Positions 1 through 8,487 of a stretch of DNA of 36,358 nt are shown here, piece after piece. The position numbers and the translations under genes are program-made. The stretch is taken from positions 37,693 through 74,050 of the forward strand of contig PMST01000693.1 of NCBI GenBank assembly GCA_003168295.1. The letters run 5' to 3'. Source of the DNA: Actinomycetota bacterium. GTDB taxonomy: Bacteria; Actinomycetota; Actinomycetes; Streptosporangiales; Streptosporangiaceae. The notes below the pieces were generated by a model that worked only from the letters and a program-made list of their open reading frames with translations, was not told the origin of the DNA and ran no database searches. Position 1 is the first letter of the stretch. Every line of letters starts with the position of its first letter.

Positions 1-2
1 GG

Positions 3-617
3 CAGAAGGCGGCCGGCGAGTTCTCCCGCGGCGGCTACGCGCTGCGCGCCCTGACGGGCGCGACCATCGGCGTCGTCGGCCTCGGCGGGATCGGCGCGGA
101 GGTCGCGCGCCTCGCCCGCGCGGCGGGAATGCAGGTGGTCGCGACGCGGCGTTCGGTGGCATCGCCGAAACGGGACGCCGAAGGCGTCGACCTGCTGCTG
201 CCAGCTGACCAGGTGGCCGAGCTGGCGGCGGCCAGCGATTTCGTCGCTGTCTGCGTAATGCTGACCCCGGCAACGGAGAAGATGATCGGCGCCGAGGTGT
301 TCGCCGCGATGAAGCCGCACGCCGTGCTGATCAACGTCGCGCGCGGAGAAGTCATCGACGAGGACGCGCTCATCGCAGCGCTCCAGACCGGCCGCATCGC
401 CGGCGCGGTACTCGACGTCTACGCAGGCGAGCTGGCCGGCCGGCCGCCGCGGCGTGAGCTCGTGGAGTTCCCGCAGGTCGTGCTGACACCGCACATCTCG
501 GGCCTGGGCGATCCGAGCGGCGATGAACCCGTCAAACGGCTGTTCGCCGAGAACCTCCGGCGGTACCTCGAAGGGCAGCCCCTGCTGAACCTCGTCGACC
601 GTTCCCGCGGGTACTGA
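3..617 (+). CDS. D-2-hydroxyacid dehydrogenase, C-terminal part (5' truncated by window)
   Basis: NAD(P)-dependent D-2-hydroxyacid dehydrogenase, which interconverts 2-oxo acids and D-2-hydroxy acids in the cytosol. The reading frame is open from base 3, so the N-terminal catalytic half is missing; 204 residues remain. The Rossmann glycine motif VVGLGGIGAEVAR lies near the start. The family's catalytic Arg (NVARGEV), Glu (DVYAGEL) and His (LTPHISG) follow in the usual order. An internal ATG at 129 is not the start, because the Rossmann motif lies upstream of it. The physiological substrate cannot be told. The gene is convergent with the depolymerase downstream and is separated from it by a strong hairpin. 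Confidence 0.9.
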   Translation, partial: QKAAGEFSRGGYALRALTGATIGVVGLGGIGAEVARLARAAGMQVVATRRSVASPKRDAEGVDLLLPADQVAELAAASDFVAVCVMLTPATEKMIGAEVFAAMKPHAVLINVARGEVIDEDALIAALQTGRIAGAVLDVYAGELAGRPPRRELVEFPQVVLTPHISGLGDPSGDEPVKRLFAENLRRYLEGQPLLNLVDRSRGY

Positions 618-630
618 TCTCCGGCGTGCC

Positions 631-681
631 ATGATCGTGGCCAGTTCTGGGCAAATAGCGCCCGAAACTGGCCACGATCAT
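631..681. terminator. Bidirectional hairpin terminator
   Basis: A perfect 16-bp inverted repeat (631-646 with 666-681, arm atgatcgtggccagtt) encloses a second short stem, gggc at 649-652 with gccc at 660-663. It sits between two convergent genes ending at 617 and 705, so it probably stops transcription from both sides. There is no clear U-tract, as is common in actinomycetes. An arm this regular could also belong to a dispersed genomic repeat family. Confidence 0.7.
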
Positions 682-704
682 ACGACTCTCGACCCGATTG
701 ACAG

Positions 705-1934
705 CTATTTGCTGCGGGCGGGGTGCTCGTCGAAGAAGCGGATCAGCTCGGCGCTGGCGTCTGGCCCGCGGGGGTCGGTGTAGGAGCCGTGCGCCACGCC
801 GCCGGACCAGGTGTGCCCGGCCTGGTGGATGATCCAGCGTTCGGCCAGGGCCACGCCCGCGGGGTCCTGGTAGCGGGTCAGGGTGTAGGCATGCCCGCCG
901 GGCACCTGCCCTGTGGTCACCACGGCAGGCGGGGTGCCCGGGCGGCCGTCCGGGGTGGCCGCGGCCAGAACGTCGCCGATGAGGCCGGAGGCGTTCGCGG
1001 GAGCCACCGTGGTATCCCGGTCACCATGGAAGACGATCAGCGGTACCGGCCGGCCCATGGACCCGGCCGGGCGTGACGAGCCCTGCTTCATCGCCGCGAA
1101 CGCGGAGGCCATATCGCCGGCGGCGGCATAAGGCACCCCGGAGTGCACGCCGACCGCGGCGTAGAGATCGGGATAGACCGCGGCCATCACCGCGGCCATC
1201 GCTCCCCCGGCGGAAAACCCGGCCACGTACACCCGGGCGGGATCTGCCCCGTAGCGTTCGATGACCTGGCGGGTGATCCCGGCGATCAGCGACGGCTCGC
1301 CGTCATCGCGGTGCTGATGACCAGGAACAAACCAGTTCCAGTACTTGCCCGGATTCGCCGAGGATGGCTGCTCGGGATAGGCGACCAGGAATCCCTGCCG
1401 CTCGGCGAGGTCGTTCATGCCGGTGGCGGCGGCGAAGGTCGCCGCGTCTTGGGTGCCGCCGTGCAACATCACGACCAGGGGCACGGGGTCGCCGGTGTGG
1501 CCGGAGGGGACGTAGAGCCGGTAGGCCCGGGTGCCGGCGGCACTGGCGTAGGAGAAGGCCTCAAACCGGCCAGCTGACCGGTCCACGGTCGGCCGGTCCA
1601 CGACCGGCCGGTCCACGACCGGGGCCGCAGGCCGGTATGGCCGGCGCAGATCCTGGGCGTCTCGGCCAGGGAGAGTGCGGCGGCGGGTCAGCCAGCCGGG
1701 AAGAGCGCGCCTAAGTTTGGTGCCCTGGCCGGCGCTCAGCGCTGGCGGGGGACCATCGGGGTAGCGGCCAGGCGTGCTGCCGGTCTCCTCCCCGGCGGAT
1801 GGCGCGTCCGGCATCCGCCAGGGTACCGCCGGGCTGGCCAGTGTCTGCTGGATCAGCGCGGTGGCCTCGGCGAGACGGCCTTCGCGGGTTAGGCGGGTGG
1901 CCTCGGTCATCGCCTTCATCTGGGAGGCGTCCAT
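705..1934 (-). CDS. PHB depolymerase-family esterase (alpha/beta-hydrolase)
   Basis: Serine esterase of the extracellular-type short-chain polyhydroxyalkanoate depolymerase/feruloyl esterase group, 409 residues. Visible elements are oxyanion HGG (158-160), nucleophile motif GFSAGG with Ser241, catalytic Asp305 in HGDRD, and catalytic His374 in the family signature GHTWSGG. There is no signal peptide. Instead the first ~35 residues form a helical segment (EATRLTREGRLAEATALIQ), then a Pro/Arg-rich linker with three VDRP/VDRS repeats (about 107-120). Without a secretion signal it may act inside the cell, for example on storage polymer or aromatic esters; that is inference. It lies 89 bp downstream of a ribbon-helix-helix gene on the same strand, probably co-transcribed with it. 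A weak aaggga ribosome site precedes the ATG. Confidence 0.88.
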   Translation of the reverse strand: MDASQMKAMTEATRLTREGRLAEATALIQQTLASPAVPWRMPDAPSAGEETGSTPGRYPDGPPPALSAGQGTKLRRALPGWLTRRRTLPGRDAQDLRRPYRPAAPVVDRPVVDRPTVDRSAGRFEAFSYASAAGTRAYRLYVPSGHTGDPVPLVVMLHGGTQDAATFAAATGMNDLAERQGFLVAYPEQPSSANPGKYWNWFVPGHQHRDDGEPSLIAGITRQVIERYGADPARVYVAGFSAGGAMAAVMAAVYPDLYAAVGVHSGVPYAAAGDMASAFAAMKQGSSRPAGSMGRPVPLIVFHGDRDTTVAPANASGLIGDVLAAATPDGRPGTPPAVVTTGQVPGGHAYTLTRYQDPAGVALAERWIIHQAGHTWSGGVAHGSYTDPRGPDASAELIRFFDEHPARSK

Positions 1935-2023
1935 GGGGGTGTCCCTTCGTGGTTTCGTGATAGCACAGCCTTGTGCGCTGAGGGGGTCGGCCGTTCGGCC
2001 GTTGTGATTACGGTTACGGAGGC

Positions 2024-2425
2024 TCAGGCGGTGCGAGGTGCCAGCGCGGCCTTCACTGCTGTGGGGGCGCGGAAGGCGCCGAGTACCTCTACTGAGGCAA
2101 TAGTGGCCAGGGCCAGCTGGGGGGAGACATCGTCGGCGATGCTCGCCAGTCCGAGTACCCGGATGTGGATCATCTGCCCGGCGTCGCGGAGCTCCTCCAG
2201 GTCGCGACGGGTGTAGTAAGAGCTGCCCAGGGTGAGGGTGCGCCGGGCCGCTGTCTGGTCGAGGGTCTCGCTCCGGGTGGCGAGCTGATTACGGATGGCC
2301 GTGCGAATGAAATCGGTGCGGTTCGCGTAGAAGCCTTCCTGGACCAGGAGATCGATCTGCCCAAGATCCACCAGCCCCAGGTTGATAGTGATCTTCTCGG
2401 TCTTTTCGATCTCACCCTTGGCCAT
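2024..2425 (-). CDS. Ribbon-helix-helix (CopG/Arc-type) transcriptional regulator
   Basis: Small DNA-binding protein of 133 residues. Residues about 9-50 (from EKITINLGLVDLGQIDLLV on) fit a ribbon-helix-helix fold: a short beta strand, then two helices ending in TDFIRTAIRNQL. The C-terminal ~80 residues are a second conserved region with an SYYTRRDLEELR stretch, possibly for oligomerisation or ligand sensing. It lies directly upstream of the depolymerase gene on the same strand, so control of that gene and of itself is likely. Tandem and inverted repeats overlapping its own ribosome site (2432-2460) fit autorepression. The ligand or signal is unknown. Confidence 0.85.
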   Translation of the reverse strand: MAKGEIEKTEKITINLGLVDLGQIDLLVQEGFYANRTDFIRTAIRNQLATRSETLDQTAARRTLTLGSSYYTRRDLEELRDAGQMIHIRVLGLASIADDVSPQLALATIASVEVLGAFRAPTAVKAALAPRTA

Positions 2426-2431
2426 CCGGTC

Positions 2432-2460
2432 ACCATCTCCCTACCATCTCCTTGGATGGT
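2432..2460 (-). promoter_or_regulatory. Tandem repeat/palindrome over the RBS of the RHH gene (candidate autoregulatory operator)
   Basis: An 11-bp near-identical tandem repeat (accatctccct at 2432-2442, accatctcctt at 2443-2453) runs into an inverted copy, giving accatc (2443-2448) paired with gatggt (2455-2460). Read on the minus strand the repeats contain the purine-rich ribosome sites ggagatgg upstream of the start at 2425. Ribbon-helix-helix proteins usually bind short tandem or inverted repeats near their own promoters, so this is a plausible operator. No footprint evidence exists here. Confidence 0.45.
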
Positions 2461-2535
2461 ATCAGGTCAGCAAGATGGCCGCCACCGCGAACCGGATTAC
2501 CGGTCAGGACATGCTGTGCTGCGGCTGGTCAGCAG

Positions 2536-4512
2536 CTAAGGACGGGTTCGGGTAGATGGCGTGGTCCGCTGCGCGTCCAGTACCGCCGAGGTCAGGGCCG
2601 CGGTCGCGGCCGCGGTGAACGGCTGCCCGGGCAGCGCCGGGATGGCCGTACCGGGCGGTCGGGCCTCGGTGATGGCCGACGCCAGCTCGTCTAGATAATG
2701 CCGCAATTCCGCGGCCTGCGCGGGCTCAGGCCGCGGCCGGTAACCCGGCCACGACAAGGCCAGGCGCGCGAGCTCCTCGATTCCGGCCGAGACCGGCCAC
2801 GCGGTGTCCGTGCTCCAAGACGCCAGGCCAGTGTCGGCCGCCGCATCGGCGTCTATGGCGCGGAGCACGGCCAGGGCCCCCTGCAGGGCCCGGCGCCGGT
2901 CAGCGAGCAACCGCGGGTCCGGCTGCTGGGCCCAGGCCTGCGCCAGTACCCGGCTCGTCGCCTGCAGCGTCAGTGCCTGCGCACTCGGCAGCCGGCGCAG
3001 CGTCGCCCCCGGCCACAGCAGCCGCCGGAGCACCAGGGCCAGGGCCGCTCCGATCACGGTGTCTAGCAGGCGGGAGCCGATGGTGGTCGTAATCGCCTCC
3101 TGCGCCGGGGCGGCGACGTGGAACAGGAGCAGGGCCAGGACGGTGATACCGGTGACGGCCACCCCGTAGTTGGTGGCGATCGCCAGCTCGACCAGCGCCT
3201 GGAAGATGGCAACCGCGATCACGACCAGCCAGATCGGCGGGTGCCAGCCGAGGACGGCGAACGCCAGGCCCACTCCGATGACCGTCCCGGTGAGACGATG
3301 GACCACCCGTCGCCGGGTGATCATCAGGTTGCTGGCCTGCAGCACCGCGGCTGCGGTGAGGCCTATCCAGTAGGCGTGTCCCAGGCCCAGCGCCCGGCCG
3401 GTCGCCACCCCGAGCCCAACCGCTATCCCGATCCGGGCGGCCGACGGCAGGACGACCGAATGCCTGCGCAGGGCCGCCGCGATTTGCGCCACGATGGCGG
3501 GCCGCCCGCCTAGAGCGTCTCTCTCGGTGAGGACGGGCTCATGACCACTGAGATCCGCGTGCGCGTCCTCGATCGCCTGCAGGAGCGGGACCGCGGCGGG
3601 CAGAGTCGCGGCGGGCAGAGTCGCGGCGGGCGGGACCGCAGTGGGCGGTGTGCCGGGGCTGCGGAGCGGCTTAGCGGGGTCACAGAGGGGCGTAGCGGGG
3701 ATCTGACCGCCCGTCACCGCGGGGATCAGGGCGCGGACGGCGATACCCCAGTCCGGGCGCAGCCGCCCCGGTGCCTCCACTTCGAGGTGCAGGGCAGCTT
3801 CTAGGAGCGCCTCGGCTGCGATCACGGCCCGCGCCAGCGGATTTCCGGGTGGCACGTCGCCCTGGGCTACGGTCGTGCGGGCTCTCCGCACGCTCTCGAC
3901 GGCCGTATGACGAGCCGCGGGTGCCTGGTCCGTTCCGACGGTGTCTAGGAGCCCGGCGACGGCGGCGAGCGCGGCGACTACGGCCCGCCGTTCAGGAAGA
4001 CGGCGGCGGCTTCGGCTGAGTGCTGGAGACATCGTCACCAGCCACGCGAATGCGGCCCCGGCGGCGGCCAGCCCGGCGCGCTGAGCGGCCCCGGCCAGCC
4101 CGGCAGGAACGGCGGTCGCCGCGAGCAGGGCCATGATCAGCATCAGTTCTCGCGGTGGCGGCAGCTCCGCGGCCTGACAGACGAACGAGGCGATTCCGGC
4201 CACCAGGCCGGCGACCACTGCGGTCACCCAGGTCAGGCTGCCCGCCAGCGCGCCGATCAGGACCGCGATCGCCAAGCCTGCTCCCACCGCGGCTACGACT
4301 CGCGCGCGGAAACGATAAGGCGACTGCGGCACATACAGGCTCGCCAGGCCGCCGAATGACGCGGCCGCGCCCGATTGCGGGTGCCCGGCGGCAACCCCGA
4401 TCGCCAGCGGCAGCGCCACGCAGGTCATGGTCCGCACCGCGATGCCGGCCCGCTGCGGAGCGGCGCGCCGCAGCGCCAGGACGGTAGCCCTAGCCTCGTC
4501 GGCGAGAGTCAT
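2536..4512 (-). CDS. FUSC-family membrane protein (aromatic acid exporter-like)
   Basis: Integral membrane protein of 658 residues with the two-module architecture of the FUSC/aromatic acid exporter (YccS, AaeB-like) family. A first hydrophobic block (~20-165) with several helices is followed by a soluble Ala/Arg-rich region (~170-350). A second block (~365-500) contains the typical RRRVVHRLTGTVIGVGLAFA segment, and a helical cytosolic tail follows. Proteins of this family are proposed to efflux aromatic carboxylic acids, which suits a window rich in aromatic catabolism, but the substrate is not shown. Pro/Ala-rich inserts near 265-300 are low complexity. It is downstream of the shikimate-dehydrogenase-like gene on the same strand, 72 bp away. 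Confidence 0.8.
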   Translation of the reverse strand: MTLADEARATVLALRRAAPQRAGIAVRTMTCVALPLAIGVAAGHPQSGAAASFGGLASLYVPQSPYRFRARVVAAVGAGLAIAVLIGALAGSLTWVTAVVAGLVAGIASFVCQAAELPPPRELMLIMALLAATAVPAGLAGAAQRAGLAAAGAAFAWLVTMSPALSRSRRRLPERRAVVAALAAVAGLLDTVGTDQAPAARHTAVESVRRARTTVAQGDVPPGNPLARAVIAAEALLEAALHLEVEAPGRLRPDWGIAVRALIPAVTGGQIPATPLCDPAKPLRSPGTPPTAVPPAATLPAATLPAAVPLLQAIEDAHADLSGHEPVLTERDALGGRPAIVAQIAAALRRHSVVLPSAARIGIAVGLGVATGRALGLGHAYWIGLTAAAVLQASNLMITRRRVVHRLTGTVIGVGLAFAVLGWHPPIWLVVIAVAIFQALVELAIATNYGVAVTGITVLALLLFHVAAPAQEAITTTIGSRLLDTVIGAALALVLRRLLWPGATLRRLPSAQALTLQATSRVLAQAWAQQPDPRLLADRRRALQGALAVLRAIDADAAADTGLASWSTDTAWPVSAGIEELARLALSWPGYRPRPEPAQAAELRHYLDELASAITEARPPGTAIPALPGQPFTAAATAALTSAVLDAQRTTPSTRTRP

Positions 4513-4513
4513 A

Positions 4514-4569
4514 CTGGTCGCTCATCGCGGCTGGAGTCCTCACTCGGCCGGGGGGTCTTCAGCGACCAG
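4514..4569. repeat. Inverted repeat upstream of FUSC gene
   Basis: A perfect 9-bp inverted repeat, ctggtcgct (4514-4522) and agcgaccag (4561-4569), is separated by 38 bases. It fills the short gap between the shikimate-dehydrogenase-like gene and the FUSC gene. It could be a weak attenuator or a regulator half-site pair; the long loop argues against a simple terminator. Confidence 0.3.
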
Positions 4570-4584
4570 CGGTTTGCCCTCCCG

Positions 4585-5418
4585 TCAGCTCTTGAGCTGC
4601 GCGACGGCGCGCAGTTCCTCTGGTGTCGTGGTACCGAATCCGAAGAACTCGAGGTAGGCCGGGATCTGCTCGAAGAGCATGTCCGAACCGACCTGGACCC
4701 GGCAGCCTTTATCGATGGCGGCCTGCAGGAACGGCGTGATCTGCTGCTTCATCACGACTTCGCCGACGAACGTGTCCGGTGAGATCCGGTCGACGTCCAT
4801 CGGCAGCGGGTCGCCGTCGTTCATGCCAAGTGGCGTGGCGTTGACGACGATGTCATAGCCCTCCGGGTCGCTGGAGCCCGTGTCGATCTGGATCTCCGGG
4901 TAGTGCTCGTCGATTCTGGCGGCGAGCGCCTCGGACGACTCCTTATAGGGATCGAACAGGCCGAGGGCCGCGACGCCCGCGGCGGCGATCGACGCGGCGA
5001 TGGCCGATCCGACTCCGCCGTTGCCGACCACGAGCGCTCGCTTGCCGGCCAGCGGGAAGCCCTTGCGTTCGACTCCGCGGACAAACCCGGCCCCGTCGAA
5101 CTGGTCGCCGAGCAGCGTCCCGTCCTCGCGCAGCAGCACCGCATTAGCGGCACCGGCGATCTGCACGGTGGGTGTTACCTCATCGACAAGCCGGATGGTG
5201 GTGACCTTATGCGGCATGGTGATCAGGGCACCCCGGATGTTGGTCATCTTGAACAGGTACTTGAAGAATTCCGGGTACTCCTCCGCTTTGACGCCCATCG
5301 GTACGACGACAGCGTCGATGCCGTTCTTCTCGAACCATGGGTTGTAGATAAGCGGCGACTTGAAGCTATGGGTCGGATAGCCCACGTGCGCGATCAAGGT
5401 GGTCGTCCCGCTGATCAT
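4585..5418 (-). CDS. Shikimate/quinate dehydrogenase-like protein, NAD-type signature
   Basis: Member of the shikimate dehydrogenase family, 277 residues. Substrate-site motifs are divergent but present: GYPTHSFKSP (AroE GxPxxHSxSP), catalytic Lys71 in LITMPHK, catalytic Asp108 in GDQFDG, and NATPLGM. The Rossmann loop is GNGGVGSA (~132-139). After the second beta strand the usual NADP-binding NRT is replaced by LFDPYKE with an Asp at 156. Acid residues here favour NAD+ in catabolic quinate/shikimate dehydrogenases. A catabolic role is therefore inferred rather than aromatic amino acid biosynthesis, and a canonical aroE-like gene exists at 34029. The start has an aaggag site overlapping the stop of the decarboxylase, 9 bp upstream, so the two are translationally linked. 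Confidence 0.8.
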   Translation of the reverse strand: MISGTTTLIAHVGYPTHSFKSPLIYNPWFEKNGIDAVVVPMGVKAEEYPEFFKYLFKMTNIRGALITMPHKVTTIRLVDEVTPTVQIAGAANAVLLREDGTLLGDQFDGAGFVRGVERKGFPLAGKRALVVGNGGVGSAIAASIAAAGVAALGLFDPYKESSEALAARIDEHYPEIQIDTGSSDPEGYDIVVNATPLGMNDGDPLPMDVDRISPDTFVGEVVMKQQITPFLQAAIDKGCRVQVGSDMLFEQIPAYLEFFGFGTTTPEELRAVAQLKS

Positions 5419-5427
5419 TTCTGCTCC

Positions 5428-8274
5428 TTACGAATTTGGCGCTCGATTGCCCTTGGGTTTGCTGCCCGATGAACCCTTGCTCCCGCTGCGGGCCGGGCCG
5501 GCCTGCGGCTGAGGGGGTTGCTCGCCGGCGACGGCGATCTCCATGGCGGTGGCGGCGGCGGCGATCTCCAGGGCCTTGTCGATGTAGACGCGGTAGCCCA
5601 GATCGGGCCGGTAACCGTGCACCTCGGGGGTGTCCAGGCTCCGCATGAACGACAGGATCTCCTGGCTGAACACCTGGCCAGGCACCAGCACCGGGTAGCC
5701 AGGCGGATAAGGCGTGACGAAGTTCGCGGACACGACTTGCTGGCCGTTCTCCACCCGCTGCTCCACCTCGTCCGGCATGAGGTACTCGCAGTAAGCGTCG
5801 TTGTAGGACAGGTAGAAGGCCCGTCGCACATCCCCTTCCGGGGTGGGCAGCCCGCGGGCGCCGGTGAAGCTGGGGTGAAAGCCGCTGAAGTCGGGCAGCG
5901 GCGCCGACGGCGCGGTCAGCCGCAGCACCGCGCGCTCATGCGCGGCGCGCTCAGTCATGCTCATGTCGATAATCTGATGGTCGAGATCCCGGGCGATGCT
6001 CACAAGCACCTCGACCAGGTAGGCCACCGAACTGCGGGAGGTGCCGATCGTGGTCATGAACAGTACGGTGTTCCTGGAGGTCTTGTTGATCTGCACGCCG
6101 TACCGGTCCATCAGGTGACTGCGCTTGAACACATCCCCGTCGATGCCGGTGGCGCCGATATGGATCGTGATCCGGGACGGATCAAGCACGAACTCATCGG
6201 TGTCCCACGCCTTGATCATGTTCTTCAGCCCTGATTGCAGCGGCTGGCTGATCCCTGAGGTACGGTACTCGGCCGGGATCAGGTCCACGGTTCTCAGGCA
6301 GCGCATGTACTTGCTCAGTAGCGGGTGATTGTCGACCGCGTCGCGGAGCCGCATCGCGTTCTCGATCTGCTTTTGCACCAGCTCGAAACCCTCCAGCGCC
6401 GCCTGCCGCCGGCCCAGGTCCAAAGACGCCAGGATCTGGTAGTTGGGCGAGGTCGAGGTGTGCGTCATGTACGCCTCGTGGAAGTTCTCCTCCGCCTTCT
6501 GGCTGAAGTCCTGGTCGGTGACGTGGATCATCGACCCCTGCCGCAGCGAGGTCAGCGTCTTATGCGTCGACTGAGTCGAATACACCCGGACCCGGGCCCG
6601 CGCCGGATCCGGCAGCAGCCGCCGCTCAAGCAGCACCTCGTCGTCCGCGGCGTCGATCGCGCCGACCTCATCGGCGAACTTGTCGTACTGGGCCCGGTAC
6701 TCCGGCAGGCGGAGCCGTTCGATCAGGGTGCGGGCGGCCCGCATGGCGGTGCGCGGCCGGTAGACCGGGTGGAACCTGGCGAAGGCGAACCAGGCCTCGT
6801 CCCACAAGAAGACCAGGTCGGGCTTGATGGCCAGGCACTCCTCCATCACCCGCCCGGGGTTATAGACGACGCCGTCGAAGGTGCAGTTGGTCAGCAGCAG
6901 CATCTTGACCCGGTCCAGCTTGCCGGCCTGGCGCAGCGCCAGCAGCTGGCGCTTGATCTCCCGCAGCGGCACCGCGCCGTACATCGAGTACTGATGCAGC
7001 GGGTAGGCCTCCAGGTAGCTCACCATCGCCCCGGCCAGCATCAGGCCGTAGTGATGCGACTGATGGCAGTTCCGGTCCACCAGCACGATGTCGCCCGGCT
7101 GGACCAGTGCCTGCGCCACGATCTTGTTCGCCGTCGAGGTCCCGTTGGTGACGAAGTAGGTCTGGCGCGACCCGAACGTATGAGCCGCCAGCTGCTGCGC
7201 CTCGCGCAGCGGCCCGGTCGGCTCCAGCAGCGAATCCAGCCCGCCACAGGTCGCCGAGGTCTCGGCCATGAAGATGTTCAGGCCGTAGAAATCGACCATG
7301 TCCCGGATCCAGTGCGAGTTTACGATGGACTTGCCACGCGAGATCGGCAGTGCGTGGAACACTCCGGTCGGCCGGTGGCTGTAGCTGCGCAGCGCGCTGA
7401 AGAACGGCGTCCGGTACCGGGCTTCCACCCCGTCCAGGATGGAAAGATGCAGCTCCAGCGCCCCTTCCCGGGAATGGAAAATCCGCCGGAAATGATGGCT
7501 GAGCCGGCCGGCCAGATCCTCGACCGAGCTCTCGGTCATCAGGTACAGGTCCAGTTCTGGCCGGACCCTGGCCAGCGCCCGGGCCAGCTCCTGGGCGCGG
7601 TCATCCGGCGAGCGCTCCATCAGGTCATCGGGTCTGGCGCTTTCTACCAGCTGTGCGAGGAAGGACGAGTCATGCCGGGACTTGTGCACGAACCGGCGGC
7701 AGACTACGCACGCCTGCAACGCGAAGTTCAGCCGAGCGGCCATGATCGCTTCGTCGAAACTGGGCACGACCACGATCTCGAAGACGAACTGGTCGTCCGG
7801 ACGGCGCGCCCGCCGCAACTCCTCGCGCAACGCGCGCTCCTGCTGCTCGTTCATGTCCTCGACGACCAGGACCTCGAAATAGGGCCGGTTCCCCCCGGTC
7901 TGCTCGCCCGGATGGGTGTCGCGATCGGATGCCTGGTCCACGCGGCCCAGGTTCCGCACCTGGCCGGTACGGAAGGAGTCAGTGACGAAGGCCCGGTTGA
8001 TCTCCCCCACCATGGCGGCGAACTGGTCATACTTCCCGGCGGCGAACATCCGCCGGACCTTGGAGAATTCCTGGGGGCCCGGATACGCATAGAGCCGCTC
8101 GATCGGCCCCAGGACATCCAGCAGTTCAGTGGCGGTCTCGACCGCCCGCTCAAGGGACCGCTTCCCCGCGCTCGCGACGCTCAGCTCTACGGCCGCATCT
8201 TCCAGCGAAGACCAAGCGTCGGCTTTGAACTGCCAGAGACTGTTGTATGCCTTGGCATTCGCAACAGGGAGCAC
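5428..8274 (-). CDS. PLP-dependent Orn/Lys/Arg-type decarboxylase, unusually long
   Basis: Fold-type I PLP decarboxylase of the ornithine/lysine/arginine (OKR) family, 948 residues against about 710-760 for the enterobacterial enzymes. The PLP site is clear: the cofactor-stacking His404 region in DRNCHQSHHYG, Asp492 in LWDEAW, and Schiff-base Lys572 in STQSTHKTLTSL. Residues ~130-270 resemble the flavodoxin/receiver-like N-terminal wing domain. The first ~130 residues and the Pro/Gly/Ser-rich tail (~925-948) are extra. The amino acid substrate cannot be read from sequence. GTG start with a strong ggaggt site. It heads an operon with the shikimate-dehydrogenase-like and perhaps FUSC genes, an unusual partnership for an OKR decarboxylase. 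Confidence 0.88.
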   Translation of the reverse strand: MLPVANAKAYNSLWQFKADAWSSLEDAAVELSVASAGKRSLERAVETATELLDVLGPIERLYAYPGPQEFSKVRRMFAAGKYDQFAAMVGEINRAFVTDSFRTGQVRNLGRVDQASDRDTHPGEQTGGNRPYFEVLVVEDMNEQQERALREELRRARRPDDQFVFEIVVVPSFDEAIMAARLNFALQACVVCRRFVHKSRHDSSFLAQLVESARPDDLMERSPDDRAQELARALARVRPELDLYLMTESSVEDLAGRLSHHFRRIFHSREGALELHLSILDGVEARYRTPFFSALRSYSHRPTGVFHALPISRGKSIVNSHWIRDMVDFYGLNIFMAETSATCGGLDSLLEPTGPLREAQQLAAHTFGSRQTYFVTNGTSTANKIVAQALVQPGDIVLVDRNCHQSHHYGLMLAGAMVSYLEAYPLHQYSMYGAVPLREIKRQLLALRQAGKLDRVKMLLLTNCTFDGVVYNPGRVMEECLAIKPDLVFLWDEAWFAFARFHPVYRPRTAMRAARTLIERLRLPEYRAQYDKFADEVGAIDAADDEVLLERRLLPDPARARVRVYSTQSTHKTLTSLRQGSMIHVTDQDFSQKAEENFHEAYMTHTSTSPNYQILASLDLGRRQAALEGFELVQKQIENAMRLRDAVDNHPLLSKYMRCLRTVDLIPAEYRTSGISQPLQSGLKNMIKAWDTDEFVLDPSRITIHIGATGIDGDVFKRSHLMDRYGVQINKTSRNTVLFMTTIGTSRSSVAYLVEVLVSIARDLDHQIIDMSMTERAAHERAVLRLTAPSAPLPDFSGFHPSFTGARGLPTPEGDVRRAFYLSYNDAYCEYLMPDEVEQRVENGQQVVSANFVTPYPPGYPVLVPGQVFSQEILSFMRSLDTPEVHGYRPDLGYRVYIDKALEIAAAATAMEIAVAGEQPPQPQAGPARSGSKGSSGSKPKGNRAPNS

Positions 8275-8413
8275 AGTGATACCTCCGTAGACTGCCGCTC
8301 AACGCCGCCTTCAGCAGTGTGGCACTCGGGCGAGCCCGGCCGATCAGGCTCTTCCGCTCAGTGACCACCGGCCCGTCCCGCGGCGTTAGGCCGCCCGCGG
8401 GCAAGAGGGCATC

Positions 8414-8445
8414 CCATCAACAAGATGGCATTCCATCAAGTGGAA
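8414..8445 (+). promoter_or_regulatory. Two adjacent palindromes upstream of the ring-cleavage operon (candidate IclR operator)
   Basis: Two palindromes lie 17 bp apart, centre to centre: CCATC-N5-GATGG (8414-8428) and TTCCATCAAGTGGAA (8431-8445). The second matches 13 of 15 positions of TTCCATCCTGTGGAA at 13342-13356, upstream of the IclR gene at 13543. Size and symmetry fit IclR-family operators. If the downstream gene is leaderless (start 8488), this box lies about 43-57 bp upstream of transcription start, a usual place for an activator. Confidence 0.6.
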
Positions 8446-8475
8446 GGCCTGATCGTCTGCGTAACCGGGCGGTCA

Positions 8476-8487
8476 TACGCTCGCTGC
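8476..8487 (+). promoter_or_regulatory. Possible -10 element of a leaderless promoter
   Basis: TACGCT at 8476-8481 fits the actinobacterial TANNNT -10 consensus and ends 6 bases before the ATG at 8488. No Shine-Dalgarno sequence precedes that ATG, consistent with a leaderless transcript. No convincing -35 is seen, which fits activator-dependent transcription from the palindromes upstream. This is inferred only from spacing. Confidence 0.3.

Noticed and set aside
6325..8364. 679-residue open frame on the plus strand opposite the OKR decarboxylase
   Set aside because: It is a GC-bias shadow. It is Arg/Gln/His/Pro-rich with no family resemblance, while the minus-strand frame has a complete PLP decarboxylase.
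8425..8487. Upstream ATG start for DUF2218
   Set aside because: It would place the palindrome inside the coding sequence and add residues not typical of the family.
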